This document shows, piece by piece, positions 7,895 through 16,411 of a stretch of 33,084 nucleotides of DNA. How positions within the stretch are numbered: the stretch's first letter is position 1; each line of letters opens with the position of its first letter. The notes beneath the pieces are model-generated. The model worked only from the letters and a program-made list of their open reading frames with translations, searched no databases and was not told the DNA's origin. Source of the stretch: Pyrinomonadaceae bacterium (GTDB lineage: Bacteria; Acidobacteriota; Blastocatellia; Pyrinomonadales; Pyrinomonadaceae). The stretch is from contig JACVRN010000047.1 of NCBI GenBank assembly GCA_014534425.1, positions 1 through 33,084 on the forward strand, in the 5' to 3' direction. Both the position numbers and the translations under genes were made by a program.

Positions 7895-9142
7895 ATGCGA
7901 AATATCTATACTTTTTATGCCGACGCTGCTCGTATTGCGCTCCAGTCCATCTTCGCGCATAAACTGCGCGCGTTTCTGACTCTGATTGGCATCATCATAG
8001 GCGTGGCGTCTGTGGTGGTGGTGGGGGCGAGCATTAGCGGCCTGAACACGTACGTAGTCGACCGCGTTTCAAAGGTTCTGGGCGCGAACCATTTCATGAT
8101 GGCGCGCATGGCTTTCGTGGGGCGCATGTCGGACGAAGAGTTCGAGCGGCGCATGCGGCGCAATAAGCGTATAGAGTGGGAAGAGTACGAGTGGGTGCGT
8201 GACCATTGCAAGGCTTGCGCTGAGGTCGGGGCGGAGATGGGTAATTCCACAGACCTCAACCAGGACGGAGCGGAGTTTCCTTCGGCGGTTGTCTTCGGCG
8301 TCACGGCCAACATGATAGAGATAGAGGACAAGACCATTGCCGAAGGGCGCTTCATCACGCCGGATGAAGTCCAGCGCTCCGCGCTCGTAATCGTTCTGGG
8401 CGACGACATCAAAGAGAAATTCTTTCCCAACGTTGACCCCATAGGCCGCACTCTGAAGGTGCGCGGTCTTCCTATGCGAGTCGTGGGCGTGGAAGAAAAG
8501 CGCGGCTCCTTCTTTGGCGACTCGATTGACCGTCACGTTTATATTCCCATCACGACGCACATACAGATTTTCGGTCGCGGGGCAAACGGTCTACAGATTC
8601 ACGGAAAATCTGCCAACCGCGAGAACATGGCCGCGACTATCGAAGAGGCCAGGCTTGCCATGCGCGACAAGCGCAAGCTGAAGGGCAACGACGAGGACGA
8701 CTTCGGCGTGGTCAACGTGGAAGAGGTAAATAATCAGGTAGACCAGTTCACTGCCAGCATAGCCAGCGTAGTCATTCCCATAACCTTCATCACGCTCGTC
8801 GTGGGCGGAATCGTGGTGATGAATATTATGCTCGTCTCCGTGACTGAGAGAACCTTTGAGGTGGGACTGCGTAAAGCCGTGGGCGCAACACGCAAGCAGA
8901 TTCTGATGCAGTTCCTCATTGAATCGGCGCTGCTGTGCGCTCTGGGCGGTGTGTTCGGGCTTCTGCTGGCCGCAGGGATTTGCTGGCTCATTACTATGGC
9001 CGCGCAGATTACCATGACAATCACGCTCGGCTACATTCTGCTCGCGCTGATAGTCTCAAGCGCCGTGGGCATGATTGCGGGCATCTATCCAGCGTTTAAG
9101 GCCGCGCGCCTTGACCCGATTATAGCTTTAGCCAGGAAGTGA
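7895..9142 (+). CDS. ABC transporter permease, MacB/FtsX type (first of tandem pair)
   Basis: The 415-residue protein has the MacB permease plan: a cytoplasmic N-terminus rich in [18 protein letters not shown]1 at about 25-48 ([15 protein letters not shown]), a large periplasmic domain from about 50 to 285, and three C-terminal TM helices ([20 protein letters not shown]; then [17 protein letters not shown]; then [21 protein letters not shown]). The loop [21 protein letters not shown] is the FtsX coupling helix signature. Such permeases form mechanotransmission ABC systems that move lipoproteins, peptides or toxins with an ATPase and a periplasmic fusion protein. Neither partner is next to it. 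A 6-bp GC hairpin (7853-7858/7872-7877) lies in the leader. The partner permease follows after 16 bases. Confidence 0.92.
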   Translation: MRNIYTFYADAARIALQSIFAHKLRAFLTLIGIIIGVASVVVVGASISGLNTYVVDRVSKVLGANHFMMARMAFVGRMSDEEFERRMRRNKRIEWEEYEWVRDHCKACAEVGAEMGNSTDLNQDGAEFPSAVVFGVTANMIEIEDKTIAEGRFITPDEVQRSALVIVLGDDIKEKFFPNVDPIGRTLKVRGLPMRVVGVEEKRGSFFGDSIDRHVYIPITTHIQIFGRGANGLQIHGKSANRENMAATIEEARLAMRDKRKLKGNDEDDFGVVNVEEVNNQVDQFTASIASVVIPITFITLVVGGIVVMNIMLVSVTERTFEVGLRKAVGATRKQILMQFLIESALLCALGGVFGLLLAAGICWLITMAAQITMTITLGYILLALIVSSAVGMIAGIYPAFKAARLDPIIALARK

Positions 9143-9158
9143 GAGAGAGAAAAGGCTC

Positions 9159-10433
9159 GTGCGTTTAAGACTGCCGCAAATATTTCCTAAAGAGATACTC
9201 CTGATGGCGCTCGATTCCATTCGCGCGCACAAGTTCAGGAGCTTCCTCACAGTGCTTGGCATTGTCATAGGCGTGATGACGGCCATCGTCATAGCCTCGC
9301 TTCTGACAGGCATGCGCCAGTCAATCGTCTCCATCATAGAAGAGTACGGCACCAACAACATCTACGCTTTTCATCTCTCTACAGGCCCGCGCGTTTCCGA
9401 AGACCGCTCGGAGCGCCTGCGAAAGCCGTTGACCGTGGCAGACGGCGAAGCCATCAAGCAGATGGCACCTGCGGTCGAAGACGTGGCGCACGTAGCGCCC
9501 AACGTTGGCTACGCGGGCGGCCCCTTTGACGACAACATCACTTATCAGGGACACAACTATCGCTGGGGAAACACTCAGGGCGTCTCGCCCAACTACGCGG
9601 AGATTACCAACATAGCCATACGCGAAGGGCGCTTTATCACGGAAGCTGACGACGACCAGCGCCGCTACGTGATGGTCATAGGCGTCAACGCTGCGGAAGC
9701 CCTGTTCCCCGGACAGGAAACGGGCATCGTCGGCACAGAAGTCAAGATGGGCGGCTACAATTTCGAGATAGTGGGCCTGCTTGAGAAGAGAAAGAACGGC
9801 TTCTTCGGAGAGAACGAAGAGGACAACGCAGTGTTCATACCCTTCCGCACTGCGCAGAAGGTAGCGCCCGCGAAGGGCTACCTGCTCTTAGTCATCAAGG
9901 GGCGCTCAGGGCTTGTGCGCGAGGCTCTTGAGCAGTCCGAAGAAGTCCTTCGCCGCCGCCGCAACGTCTCCTTTAATCAGCCGAACAACTTCGACATCAA
10001 GACGGCTGATAAGTTCATAGAGCAGTTCGACTCCATCACGGCGATGGTAGGGCTGATTGCGATTGCGATTTCGAGTCTCGGTCTTCTGGTCGGCGGCATA
10101 GGCGTCATGAATATCATGCTCGTGAGTGTGACCGAAAGAACGCAGGAGATAGGAGTTCGCAAAGCCATAGGCGCGCGTCGCCGCGACATCGTCTACCAAT
10201 TTTTATTCGAGGCCATGACGCTCACCTTCCTCGGCGGCCTGCTTGGAGTGGTCTTAGCCGTAGGCATCAGCCAGCTAGTCATGCTTCTCATCCCATCGCT
10301 CCCCGCCTCCATCCCCCTCTGGGCAGTCATAGCGGGCCTCAGCGTCTCCGTCGCCGTCGGCCTCATCTTCGGCGTTTGGCCCGCCCGCAAAGCCTCCCGC
10401 CTAGACCCCATCGAATGTCTCAGGTACGAATAA
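9159..10433 (+). CDS. ABC transporter permease, MacB/FtsX type (second of tandem pair)
   Basis: This is a 424-residue paralogue of the preceding gene with the same four-helix plan: [20 protein letters not shown] leading into TM1, a periplasmic domain of roughly 230 residues, then [40 protein letters not shown] and [20 protein letters not shown]. Its coupling loop [20 protein letters not shown] is closer to the MacB consensus than that of its neighbour. A GTG start at 9159 is used here; an ATG at 9204 ([10 protein letters not shown]) would remove 15 residues and is a real alternative. The two permeases probably form a heterodimer. Its stop codon is buried in a hairpin shared with the convergent methyltransferase gene. 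Confidence 0.92.
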   Translation: MRLRLPQIFPKEILLMALDSIRAHKFRSFLTVLGIVIGVMTAIVIASLLTGMRQSIVSIIEEYGTNNIYAFHLSTGPRVSEDRSERLRKPLTVADGEAIKQMAPAVEDVAHVAPNVGYAGGPFDDNITYQGHNYRWGNTQGVSPNYAEITNIAIREGRFITEADDDQRRYVMVIGVNAAEALFPGQETGIVGTEVKMGGYNFEIVGLLEKRKNGFFGENEEDNAVFIPFRTAQKVAPAKGYLLLVIKGRSGLVREALEQSEEVLRRRRNVSFNQPNNFDIKTADKFIEQFDSITAMVGLIAIAISSLGLLVGGIGVMNIMLVSVTERTQEIGVRKAIGARRRDIVYQFLFEAMTLTFLGGLLGVVLAVGISQLVMLLIPSLPASIPLWAVIAGLSVSVAVGLIFGVWPARKASRLDPIECLRYE

Positions 10434-10468
10434 ACAGTAGGGGCAGGGCTTGTCCCTACGGTTTATTC
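10428..10468. terminator. Bidirectional hairpin containing both convergent stop codons
   Basis: GAATAAAC (10428-10435) pairs with GTTTATTC (10461-10468), and GTAGGGGCA (10437-10445) pairs with TGTCCCTAC (10451-10459), with one mismatch between the two blocks and a 5-base loop. The permease stop TAA (10431-10433) faces the methyltransferase stop (10463-10465, TAA on the minus strand), so each stop codon base-pairs with the other. It is followed by mixed sequence rather than a T run. Confidence 0.75.
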
Positions 10469-11116
10469 ATCCGGCTCAACTGCCCGCGCTATGAGGTAGA
10501 GCAGCGCTCGGTTCGTGTTTCCCTTCAAACGCTTCGCCCAGGATGTGTGAAGACGGGGCCAGTCGGGGGGAGGGATTGTGCCGCGCTCGCATATCTCGAA
10601 TCCGGTGCTTCTGTAGAGAGGGGCGAGGGTGGAGTCTATGTGTTCGATTGTCGGGAGGGGGATTTGAAGGCGCTTTATCTCTGTGCGGTCGCGTTCGGGG
10701 TCAAGGCCGAGGACGACTTCCAGAAGTGCCTGGGGGGCGCAGATACGGCGTATGTTTTGAAGAGTTGTGATGTCGCCGTTGGCTACGGCTTGAAGGAGGC
10801 TGCCCCAGGGGAAGTGTATGTGAACTTCGTCGGCTACACCGTTCAACTCTTGCGGAAGGTCTTCGACCGCCGCCTGTAGAAAGAGGACATTGGGCAGGCC
10901 GCCCTTAGCGGGCTTTCTGTGAATCTTCTCGGACAGCTTCTCCAGTGGGCGAGGGTTGGCGTCCACGCCTATGTAGAACTTCTTCGGGTTCTCGCGCGCA
11001 GACTGGTATACAAAGAGACCGTCGCCAGTCCCTATGTCTATCACTATCCCCTCGCCTGTAGGGAGCGATAAGCTCTCGGAACTCTTCAGCGACGAGTTAT
11101 CAGATGGTTCGGCCAC
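10463..11116 (-). CDS. 16S rRNA (adenine1408-N1)-methyltransferase, KamB/NpmA family
   Basis: The 217 residues follow KamB/NpmA throughout: VIDIGTGDGLFVYQSARENP (residues 25-44, SAM loop), RKPAKGGLPNVLFLQAAVED (67-86), HFPWGSLLQ (101-109) with Trp104, and HTSWAKRL (190-197) with Trp193, plus Arg203. In that family the two tryptophans stack on the flipped A1408 in the ribosomal decoding site. Methylation there gives high resistance to kanamycin, tobramycin and apramycin but spares many 4,6-linked drugs less well. Whether this copy confers resistance or does something else is unknown, because environmental homologues occur without antibiotic clusters. It is not TrmB, which lacks this tail. No ribosome site is clear. 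It is the last of four minus-strand genes. Confidence 0.85.
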   Translation of the reverse strand: MAEPSDNSSLKSSESLSLPTGEGIVIDIGTGDGLFVYQSARENPKKFYIGVDANPRPLEKLSEKIHRKPAKGGLPNVLFLQAAVEDLPQELNGVADEVHIHFPWGSLLQAVANGDITTLQNIRRICAPQALLEVVLGLDPERDRTEIKRLQIPLPTIEHIDSTLAPLYRSTGFEICERGTIPPPDWPRLHTSWAKRLKGNTNRALLYLIARAVEPDE

Positions 11117-11175
11117 GTATACGCTTTAACATTGTGCATGCCCTTTCTATGAGCCAATCATAGCTGTCATCTGAG

Positions 11176-11263
11176 GAAGATTCAAACAGGGATGGACAGG
11201 ATAGAGAGGATAAAGAAAGATTGATTGTTTTATCTTTATCCTGTCCATCCTGTTAAATTCTTC
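11176..11263. repeat. Snap-back inverted repeat overlapping the deaminase 3' end
   Basis: The left arm starts at 11176 (GAAGA, then AAACAGG, then GATGGACAGGAT). It is matched by the right arm at 11233-11263, which reads the complement with small gaps and a 9-base insertion in the left arm (AGAGAGGAT). The core ATGGACAGGAT pairs perfectly. The right arm contains the stop codon and last eight residues of the deaminase. The word AACAGG-ATG recurs in the repeat at 15143-15222. Confidence 0.75.
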
Positions 11264-11709
11264 CAGTAGCCTTCGTGCGGCTTTAGGGCTTCTTCTGTGA
11301 GGAGGGGGCCTGCGACTTCGACGGGTTGGAGGGCGCGTGCGAAAAGCTCTCGGCAGGGGATGAGGAAGTCGCCGCCTGCGAGGCGCGCAAGGTCTGTGCT
11401 GGAAAGCGCGTAGACGACACGGCGGACGCCTGACCAGTAGATTGCGCCCGTACACATGGCGCACGGCTCGCAGCTTGTATAGAGAGTCGCACGCGCAAGC
11501 TCTTCCGGCTTGAGTTTACGCACGGCCTCTTGTATGAGATTTGTTTCGGCGTGGGCCGTGGGGTTGCGCTCGGTGTTGACTGTGTTCTCAGCCGTCAGCA
11601 CTATCTCGGATTCAATGGATAAGAGCGCGCCGAATGGATGATTGCCGCGCGCTCTGGCACTGGCCGAAAGCTCAATCGCGTGTCGCAGGAATCGCTCTTC
11701 TATCTTCAT
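11236..11709 (-). CDS. Cytidine/deoxycytidylate-type nucleoside (guanine) deaminase
   Basis: This is a zinc hydrolase of 157 residues in the CMP/dCMP deaminase fold. HAE at residues 53-55 supplies a zinc ligand (His53) and the proton-shuttling Glu55. SCEPCAMC at 79-86 supplies Cys83 and Cys86. The HPFGALL at 24-30 and the surrounding NTVN resemble guanine deaminase and tRNA-adenosine deaminase relatives; the exact base cannot be told, and a free-nucleoside or guanine deaminase is more likely than TadA, which is normally elsewhere and carries a different tail. The C-terminal KNLTGWTG is encoded by the inverted repeat, so the original ending appears to have been replaced. It lies 12 bases after the aminopeptidase stop. 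Confidence 0.85.
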   Translation of the reverse strand: MKIEERFLRHAIELSASARARGNHPFGALLSIESEIVLTAENTVNTERNPTAHAETNLIQEAVRKLKPEELARATLYTSCEPCAMCTGAIYWSGVRRVVYALSSTDLARLAGGDFLIPCRELFARALQPVEVAGPLLTEEALKPHEGYWKNLTGWTG

Positions 11710-11721
11710 GGCACAGGAAAT

Positions 11722-13401
11722 CTATCGCGCCTCTCTGATGCTCAACTCTTTCAGAATAAACTCGTCCGGGTCAATGCGAACCTCTGTAGGGCGAGCGGGA
11801 AGTGTGAAGCTTGCCGACGTTTCCTTTCCGGTCGGGCGCAGGAGTTCGCGCCGTGTAGTATTGCCGGGCAAACGAAACTCTACTGCGAGCGGGTTGAGAA
11901 AGGCTTCGTCGCGCTGCGTCTGGTTGAGCGTGATGGTGAGCGTGCCTGCCTGCTGTCCCGACTGGCTCCACGCCCACGCGGCTTCGTAGCGCGGGTGGCC
12001 GCTCTTGTAGACCCAGCGCGTGAAGAACTCCTTGAGGTCTTGGCCGGATGCTTTCTCCAGCGCCGCGCGTAAATCATCTGTCGAAGCAGTCTCTTCCTTG
12101 TGCGTGTTGTAGTACTCGCGTATCCCTCGCATGAAGACAGTGTCGCCCAGAAGCCCACGAAGCATGTGAAGCACCCAAGCGCCCTTCTGATAATTGTTGC
12201 CGTTGAGGAGCGCGAAAAGCTCAGGCGTCTCCGTGTCATGAAGCGGGATGCGATGCTCTCGCTCAAAGACGAAATAGGTCTCGGCCTGTCGCTTCATGTA
12301 GGCGCGGAAATCCTCTCGCCCGTCATATTGCTCTATGAAGAGACCCGCGAAGTAGGTTGCGAAGCCTTCGCTCAGCCAGAGGTCTGCCCAGGTGCTTTCC
12401 GTGACAGAATCACCGAACCACTGGTGCGCTATCTCGTGCGCTGTGACATCAAGAAGCTGGCTGCGTATGCCGAATCGCGCGCTCATGCTCTGCGATGTGC
12501 GCTCGTTAAAGAGAGAGCCTGGAAAGACAATCGCGCTCGAATTCTCCATCCCGCCGAAGCGAGTTGCGCCGACGATGAGCGCCAGCTTTTCGTATGGATA
12601 GGGCGCGACCCACTTGCTAAAAAAATCTACGGCTGAAGGCGCGGCGCTAAATCCTTTAACGGCATAATCGCGGTCTGTCTGCGGCACGTAATAAAAGAGC
12701 GGCGTCCGTGTCTGCTCCGCAGGACGAAGCAGCGCGAACTCGCCCGCAGCTATAATCATGCAGTAGGCCGGAATGGGCTTTGACTCCGTGTAGACCCACG
12801 TAATGGACTTGTCCGGGTTATCGCGCTTGACCGTCAACTGGCCGTTGGCTACCACCAGGACGCGCTGAGGCGCTGTGACGGAAAAACGCACTGTGGCTTT
12901 GGCCGATGGATGGTCAAGGCAGGGAATCCAGTGATGCACGCGGTCGGGCCAGTTGTCGCCCGTGGCTGAAGGACGCCCCGCTTTATCCTTCGTCAATATC
13001 AAACCGTCCGCAGGCCGCCCGTGATAGCTGACTATGATTTCCAATCGCTCATCTTTATTCGCGGGCCTCGGCAGCGTGACCATGAGACGGCCCTGCCCCT
13101 GCTCAAAGCGCGCTTTGCGGTCGCCTACCCAGACGGCATCCACGGGCATCGCGCCGAAGTCTAGGTCGACTACCGCGAGCGGCCCTTTCAAGACGTACAG
13201 GCGGAGCTTCGTGCGCGCCTGTGTGATTTCCGTCAATTGGTCGTTCAGGGTGAGCGCTATGTCATAGTCCAGGGGCCGCCAGGCGTCTACGACGCGTTCC
13301 TGACGTTCCGCAAGCGCAAGCTGAAAGGCTGAGAGAAGAAGCAGCAGCGCCAGGAGCGGAAGAGAGAAGCGCGGCGTGCGCGTTGCCCTGTTTCTTGTCA
13401 T
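11722..13401 (-). CDS. M1-family zinc aminopeptidase, exported
   Basis: This peptidase removes N-terminal amino acids from peptides, here probably in the periplasm. A signal peptide (residues 1-32, FSLPLLALLLLLSAFQLALA) is followed by the N-terminal beta domain. GGMENSSAIVF at 283-293 is the substrate-binding GxMEN motif. HEIAHQWFGD from 322, with Glu345 in LWLSEGFATY, completes the HExxH-x18-E zinc site. Tyr404 (NNYQKGAWVLHML) fits the transition-state tyrosine. At 559 residues it is shorter than PepN-type members because the large C-terminal helical domain is absent and a short beta domain takes its place. AAGGA stands 9 bases before the ATG. It lies between the small unknown gene and the deaminase, apparently in one operon. 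Confidence 0.93.
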   Translation of the reverse strand: MTRNRATRTPRFSLPLLALLLLLSAFQLALAERQERVVDAWRPLDYDIALTLNDQLTEITQARTKLRLYVLKGPLAVVDLDFGAMPVDAVWVGDRKARFEQGQGRLMVTLPRPANKDERLEIIVSYHGRPADGLILTKDKAGRPSATGDNWPDRVHHWIPCLDHPSAKATVRFSVTAPQRVLVVANGQLTVKRDNPDKSITWVYTESKPIPAYCMIIAAGEFALLRPAEQTRTPLFYYVPQTDRDYAVKGFSAAPSAVDFFSKWVAPYPYEKLALIVGATRFGGMENSSAIVFPGSLFNERTSQSMSARFGIRSQLLDVTAHEIAHQWFGDSVTESTWADLWLSEGFATYFAGLFIEQYDGREDFRAYMKRQAETYFVFEREHRIPLHDTETPELFALLNGNNYQKGAWVLHMLRGLLGDTVFMRGIREYYNTHKEETASTDDLRAALEKASGQDLKEFFTRWVYKSGHPRYEAAWAWSQSGQQAGTLTITLNQTQRDEAFLNPLAVEFRLPGNTTRRELLRPTGKETSASFTLPARPTEVRIDPDEFILKELSIREAR

Positions 13402-13426
13402 AGAGTGTCCTTGAGAGTGATATAGA

Positions 13427-13783
13427 TTAACGCAGACCGAGCATCAGGAGCGCGGAGCGGTCAGAGACCTCGCCGCCTTTCTCCTTCCACTCAAGATAAG
13501 GCGCAAGCTCTTCTTCCTCCACGGGGCGATTGCCCAGGCGTGCTGCGGGCGTGCGCTCAAAGGCTCGCTCCGTCAGGGCCATGTGCGCGACGCGCGTGCC
13601 GAGTCTCGCAGGCTCTTTGAGCGCCGCTTCCGCCGTCTCTATGTCCGGGAACAACTCCTCGTAGGCTTTCAGGTGCCACACGGTCTCGCGCTCGTCGCCC
13701 TCGACCGCCAGCACACGAAGGATGCCGAAACCGCTCTCAAGCTGGAAGATAAGATAGTCGCCCGCAGAGAATTGATGAGCCAT
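13427..13783 (-). CDS. Small conserved-looking cytosolic protein of unknown function
   Basis: I do not recognise this family. I start at ATG 13783 (MAHQFSAGDYLIFQLESG), not at the in-frame upstream ATG 13852, because the 23 extra residues look like translated leader and overlap the divergent promoter region. The 118-residue product is acidic, has no signal or TM segment, and opens with a compact beta-rich stretch (FSAGDYLIFQLESGFGILRV) that could be a small barrel. A helical part rich in Glu follows (IETAEAALKEPARL). It precedes the M1 aminopeptidase by 25 bases and is divergent from the J-domain gene 104 bases away. Confidence 0.6.
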   Translation of the reverse strand: MAHQFSAGDYLIFQLESGFGILRVLAVEGDERETVWHLKAYEELFPDIETAEAALKEPARLGTRVAHMALTERAFERTPAARLGNRPVEEEELAPYLEWKEKGGEVSDRSALLMLGLR

Positions 13784-13887
13784 AGATGCGGCCAGCTTAA
13801 CACAAACAATCCTGAAGAGGGGAAACCCTTGCGGGAAAGAAAGCCGTTGCAAATAGAAAGTCGAAAATCTAAAATCCCAGGAATCTT

Positions 13888-14466
13888 ATGGCGCAGTTCG
13901 ATGCAAATAAAGACTACTACTCGACGCTCGGCGCGGACACGGATTCTACCGCCGCCGAGATAGAGCGTCTGTACAAGCGCCTCGCCGTGCGGCATCACCC
14001 GGACAGGGGCGGCTGCGAAGAGGAGATGAAGGCGCTCAACGAGGCTTACGGCGTCCTGAAGGATGCAGAGACGCGCCGCGCCTATGACACTGAGCGGCGT
14101 GGCAACTGCATTGATGAAGAAGACGAGGATGAGTTTGAAGACTACACGCCGGTAGCTTCGCCTTCGGCCACAGCTGACGCCGTTTCAGGTCAATTCGCGG
14201 GCGCGGCCCTTTGCCTGGCAGCAGGACTCTTCCTGCTCTTGCTGGTGCGCTTTCAATGGATGTGGTTTCTGTGGCCTATGGTGATACTGGCGGCGCTGGT
14301 TATCTTCTTCGGCGTGTTGATGGCGCACGGCGCTATGCTCTCCATGCGCGAGCAGTATGACGAAACGCATCCGGCGCATCGTCACACGGGATTGCAGGAA
14401 GCAGCCTTCTGGTCACTGGTTTGCACTGGCGGTTACGGCGTTTACCTGGTGATGACTGCGGTGTGA
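13888..14466 (+). CDS. Membrane-anchored J-domain (DnaJ-like) protein
   Basis: The J domain at residues 8-70 (DYYSTLGADTDSTAAEIERL, then RHHPDRGGCEEEMKALNEAY) contains the HPD tripeptide at 37-39 that activates Hsp70 ATPase. An acidic linker (DEEDEDEFEDY) follows, and then three predicted membrane helices (about 107-124, 127-150 and 171-192). There is no Gly/Phe region, zinc domain or DnaJ C-terminal domain, so it is a type III J-protein that would recruit DnaK to the membrane. The ATG has AGGA 7 bases upstream. The VOC gene starts 7 bases after its stop. Confidence 0.88.
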   Translation: MAQFDANKDYYSTLGADTDSTAAEIERLYKRLAVRHHPDRGGCEEEMKALNEAYGVLKDAETRRAYDTERRGNCIDEEDEDEFEDYTPVASPSATADAVSGQFAGAALCLAAGLFLLLLVRFQWMWFLWPMVILAALVIFFGVLMAHGAMLSMREQYDETHPAHRHTGLQEAAFWSLVCTGGYGVYLVMTAV

Positions 14467-14473
14467 CGAGCTT

Positions 14474-14845
14474 ATGGAGGTCAAGGGATTAGACCTGCTG
14501 TTTCTGGAAGTCAACAGCCTGGAAGATTCGCTTCAGTTCTACACGGAGCAGTTGGGATTGGAACTACTGACGCACACGCCCGAAGCAGAGCCGCCCGTGG
14601 CAACGCTTAGCGCGGGTCGCACGCGCATCACGCTGGTAGAGCAGCCGGAGACTATGCTCAGGCGCGGGCGCGGCGTCCATTTCTTTCTGAGCGTGACGGA
14701 CGTTGACGCCTTCTACAAATCGTTAATGGCGCGCGGCGCGAGTCTCAAGCCGCCTGCGGACGAGGGTTGGGGCGGACGCTTCATCACGCTCGAAGACCCG
14801 GACAAATACAGGCTCTTCTTCGTCACCTGGGACGAGCAGAGATAG
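14474..14845 (+). CDS. VOC-superfamily (glyoxalase/bleomycin-resistance-like) protein
   Basis: This single-unit VOC protein has 123 residues. The opening DLLFLEVNSLEDSLQFYTEQ is the usual beta-alpha start, and GRTRITLVEQPE, FFLSVTDVDAFYKSLMARGA and GGRFITLEDPDKYRLFFVTW complete the two beta-alpha-beta units. Such proteins dimerise to form a metal site. The family includes glyoxalase I, dioxygenases and antibiotic-binding proteins, and substrate cannot be read from the sequence. His positions are few, so metal binding is uncertain. It lies 7 bases downstream of the J-domain gene and probably shares its transcript. Confidence 0.85.
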   Translation: MEVKGLDLLFLEVNSLEDSLQFYTEQLGLELLTHTPEAEPPVATLSAGRTRITLVEQPETMLRRGRGVHFFLSVTDVDAFYKSLMARGASLKPPADEGWGGRFITLEDPDKYRLFFVTWDEQR

Positions 14846-14923
14846 ATTTTCTAAACTCCCGGCAATCGCTCAAGTCCTGACAATTTTCAAACTTCATCGG
14901 TCTGGGAAAGGAGCGCTAGGTCA

Positions 14924-15136
14924 ATGCCAATGCAGCACGTCGAGAACCTGTTCAGACGTTATAAAGGACAGCGAGTCAACATCAAAACCTGTTCGGGCGG
15001 CATCTACGAGGGAGATGTAGCAGAGATTACGAACGACTACGTGGCGCTCAAGGTCTCAAACGGCGACGATGGCCGCGACACCGTCTTCGTAGTCATACAC
15101 ACTATAGAATCCATGCTGCCCCGCAACCCGGATTAA
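14924..15136 (+). CDS. Small Sm/LSm-like protein
   Basis: The 70 residues look like a single Sm fold: an N-terminal helix (MPMQHVENLFRRYKG), then QRVNIKTCSGGIYEGDVAEI (strands 1-3, Sm1-like), TNDYVALKV (strand 3/4) and DTVFVVIHTIESMLP (Sm2-like strands 4-5). Hfq has a similar plan but conserved residues such as the KH motif are not present, so an RNA-binding role is only a possibility. AAGGAG lies 10 bases before the first ATG, favouring it over the second ATG at 14930. It is followed after 6 bases by a snap-back repeat. The product is more likely a dedicated small regulator than a housekeeping Hfq. Confidence 0.65.
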   Translation: MPMQHVENLFRRYKGQRVNIKTCSGGIYEGDVAEITNDYVALKVSNGDDGRDTVFVVIHTIESMLPRNPD

Positions 15137-15142
15137 GAAATT

Positions 15143-15222
15143 AACAGGATGAAAGAGATTGATTCATTTCTTCATTGAATCAATGAACCGATGAACCAAT
15201 GAATCAATCCCTTCATCCTGTT
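15143..15222. repeat. Snap-back inverted repeat after the Sm-like gene
   Basis: The left arm (15143-15167) and right arm (15199-15222) pair over 11 and 10 bases on either side of a small internal bulge (AGAG against GGG); the outer word is AACAGGATGAA. The loop is itself made of repeated ATGAACC/ATGAATC words. It resembles the repeat at 11176-11263 in its outer word. Confidence 0.8.
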
Positions 15223-15306
15223 TGAATCTTCCCTGCATAAATCGTACTCTGTTAGAGAACATTCCGGCTCCTCCCGAAGCCTCCGTGGAGGACAATCTCT
15301 CTTTTT

Positions 15307-16332
15307 ATGCATTATGTAAATAATCCGCCGAACCCTTGGCTCAAGCACACGGTCGAATGGCTGGGCGAGCCGCCGGAAGCGGAGCTTGAAGTCTTCGAGG
15401 AGACCGAAACGCGCTCCATCATCACGCGCAACAATAGCCCCGACGTGGGCTTTGATTATTCCGTCAACTGTTATCGCGGCTGCTCGCACGCTTGCAGCTA
15501 CTGCTTCAGCCGCCCCACGCATGAGTACCTCGGCTTCGGCGCGGGCACGGATTTCGAGCGCAAGATTGTCGTCAAAGTTCACGCGCCCGAATTGCTTCGC
15601 AGGGAGTTGATGCGTAAGAGTTGGCAGGGCGACCAGCTTGTCTTCTCGTTTACTTCCGACCCGTACGTGCCGCTCGAAACGCATTATCGTTTGACGCGGC
15701 GCTGCCTGGAAGTCTGCCTTGAGTTTCGCAATCCCGTCGGTCTAGTCACAAAATCCGCGCTGGTGAGAAGAGACATAGATATTCTTCTTCGCCTGAGCGA
15801 AGAGGCAAGGGCTTCCGTTTTCTTTACCATCCCGTTTGCGGATGCGGATGTCGCGCGTGCGCTTGAGCCGTTCGCGCCTGCGCCGGACGCGCGCTTCAAA
15901 GCCATGCGCGAGTTGTCGGAAGCCGGAATCGAAACCGGCATAGGCATAGCTCCTGTCATTCCGGGTCTTTCGACAGACATCCCTGAACTGCTCATCCGCG
16001 CGCACGAGGCGGGCGCTCGCCACGCTTTTATGACTATCCTCAGGCTGCCCGGCTCTGTCGCGCCCTATTTTGAAGAACGCCTGCGAGAGCGGCTGCCGCT
16101 TAAAGCAGACCGCATCATCAGCCGCATCAGAGAGGCGCGCGAAGGACGATTGAACTCAAGCCGCTTCGGCGAGCGCATGCGCGGCCACGGCGAATACTGG
16201 AAGGCCATCGAGCAGCTTTTTCGTATTCACGCACGGCGTCTAGGCTTCAACAAGCAAGCGGAACGTGGTGCCTATTTTCACAATGAAAAAACTTTTCGTC
16301 GCCCCACCCTTCAGGGGGAACTTTTTGATTGA
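15307..16332 (+). CDS. PA0069-family radical SAM protein (SplB-like)
   Basis: The 341-residue protein has the radical SAM cluster motif CSHACSYC (Cys59, Cys63, Cys66), which binds a 4Fe-4S cluster. It is preceded by [11 protein letters not shown] and followed by [19 protein letters not shown], characteristic of the PA0069 group related to spore photoproduct lyase and typical partners of DNA-repair genes. [15 protein letters not shown] and the later TILRLPGSV fit the same group. Substrate unknown. The ATG has a GGAGG 16 bases upstream, which is too far to be optimal, so the true start could be slightly different. The CBS gene follows within 80 bases. Confidence 0.88.
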   Translation: MHYVNNPPNPWLKHTVEWLGEPPEAELEVFEETETRSIITRNNSPDVGFDYSVNCYRGCSHACSYCFSRPTHEYLGFGAGTDFERKIVVKVHAPELLRRELMRKSWQGDQLVFSFTSDPYVPLETHYRLTRRCLEVCLEFRNPVGLVTKSALVRRDIDILLRLSEEARASVFFTIPFADADVARALEPFAPAPDARFKAMRELSEAGIETGIGIAPVIPGLSTDIPELLIRAHEAGARHAFMTILRLPGSVAPYFEERLRERLPLKADRIISRIREAREGRLNSSRFGERMRGHGEYWKAIEQLFRIHARRLGFNKQAERGAYFHNEKTFRRPTLQGELFD

Positions 16333-16411
16333 CTAGGAACGCGCTCTCCTCATTATAATGAAGACCTCGCGCTGGAAATCCGAAAACAACAAAAGGGAGG
16401 TGGTCGAAAAG

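Noticed and set aside
10376-10879. Plus-strand open frame over the permease end and methyltransferase gene
   Set aside because: It is antisense to the methyltransferase, which matches its family end to end.
10463-11116. Reading the methyltransferase as TrmB (tRNA guanine-46 methylase)
   Set aside because: The KPAKGGLPN and TSWAKRL blocks and the two tryptophans are those of the KamB/NpmA family; the resemblance to TrmB is only fold level.
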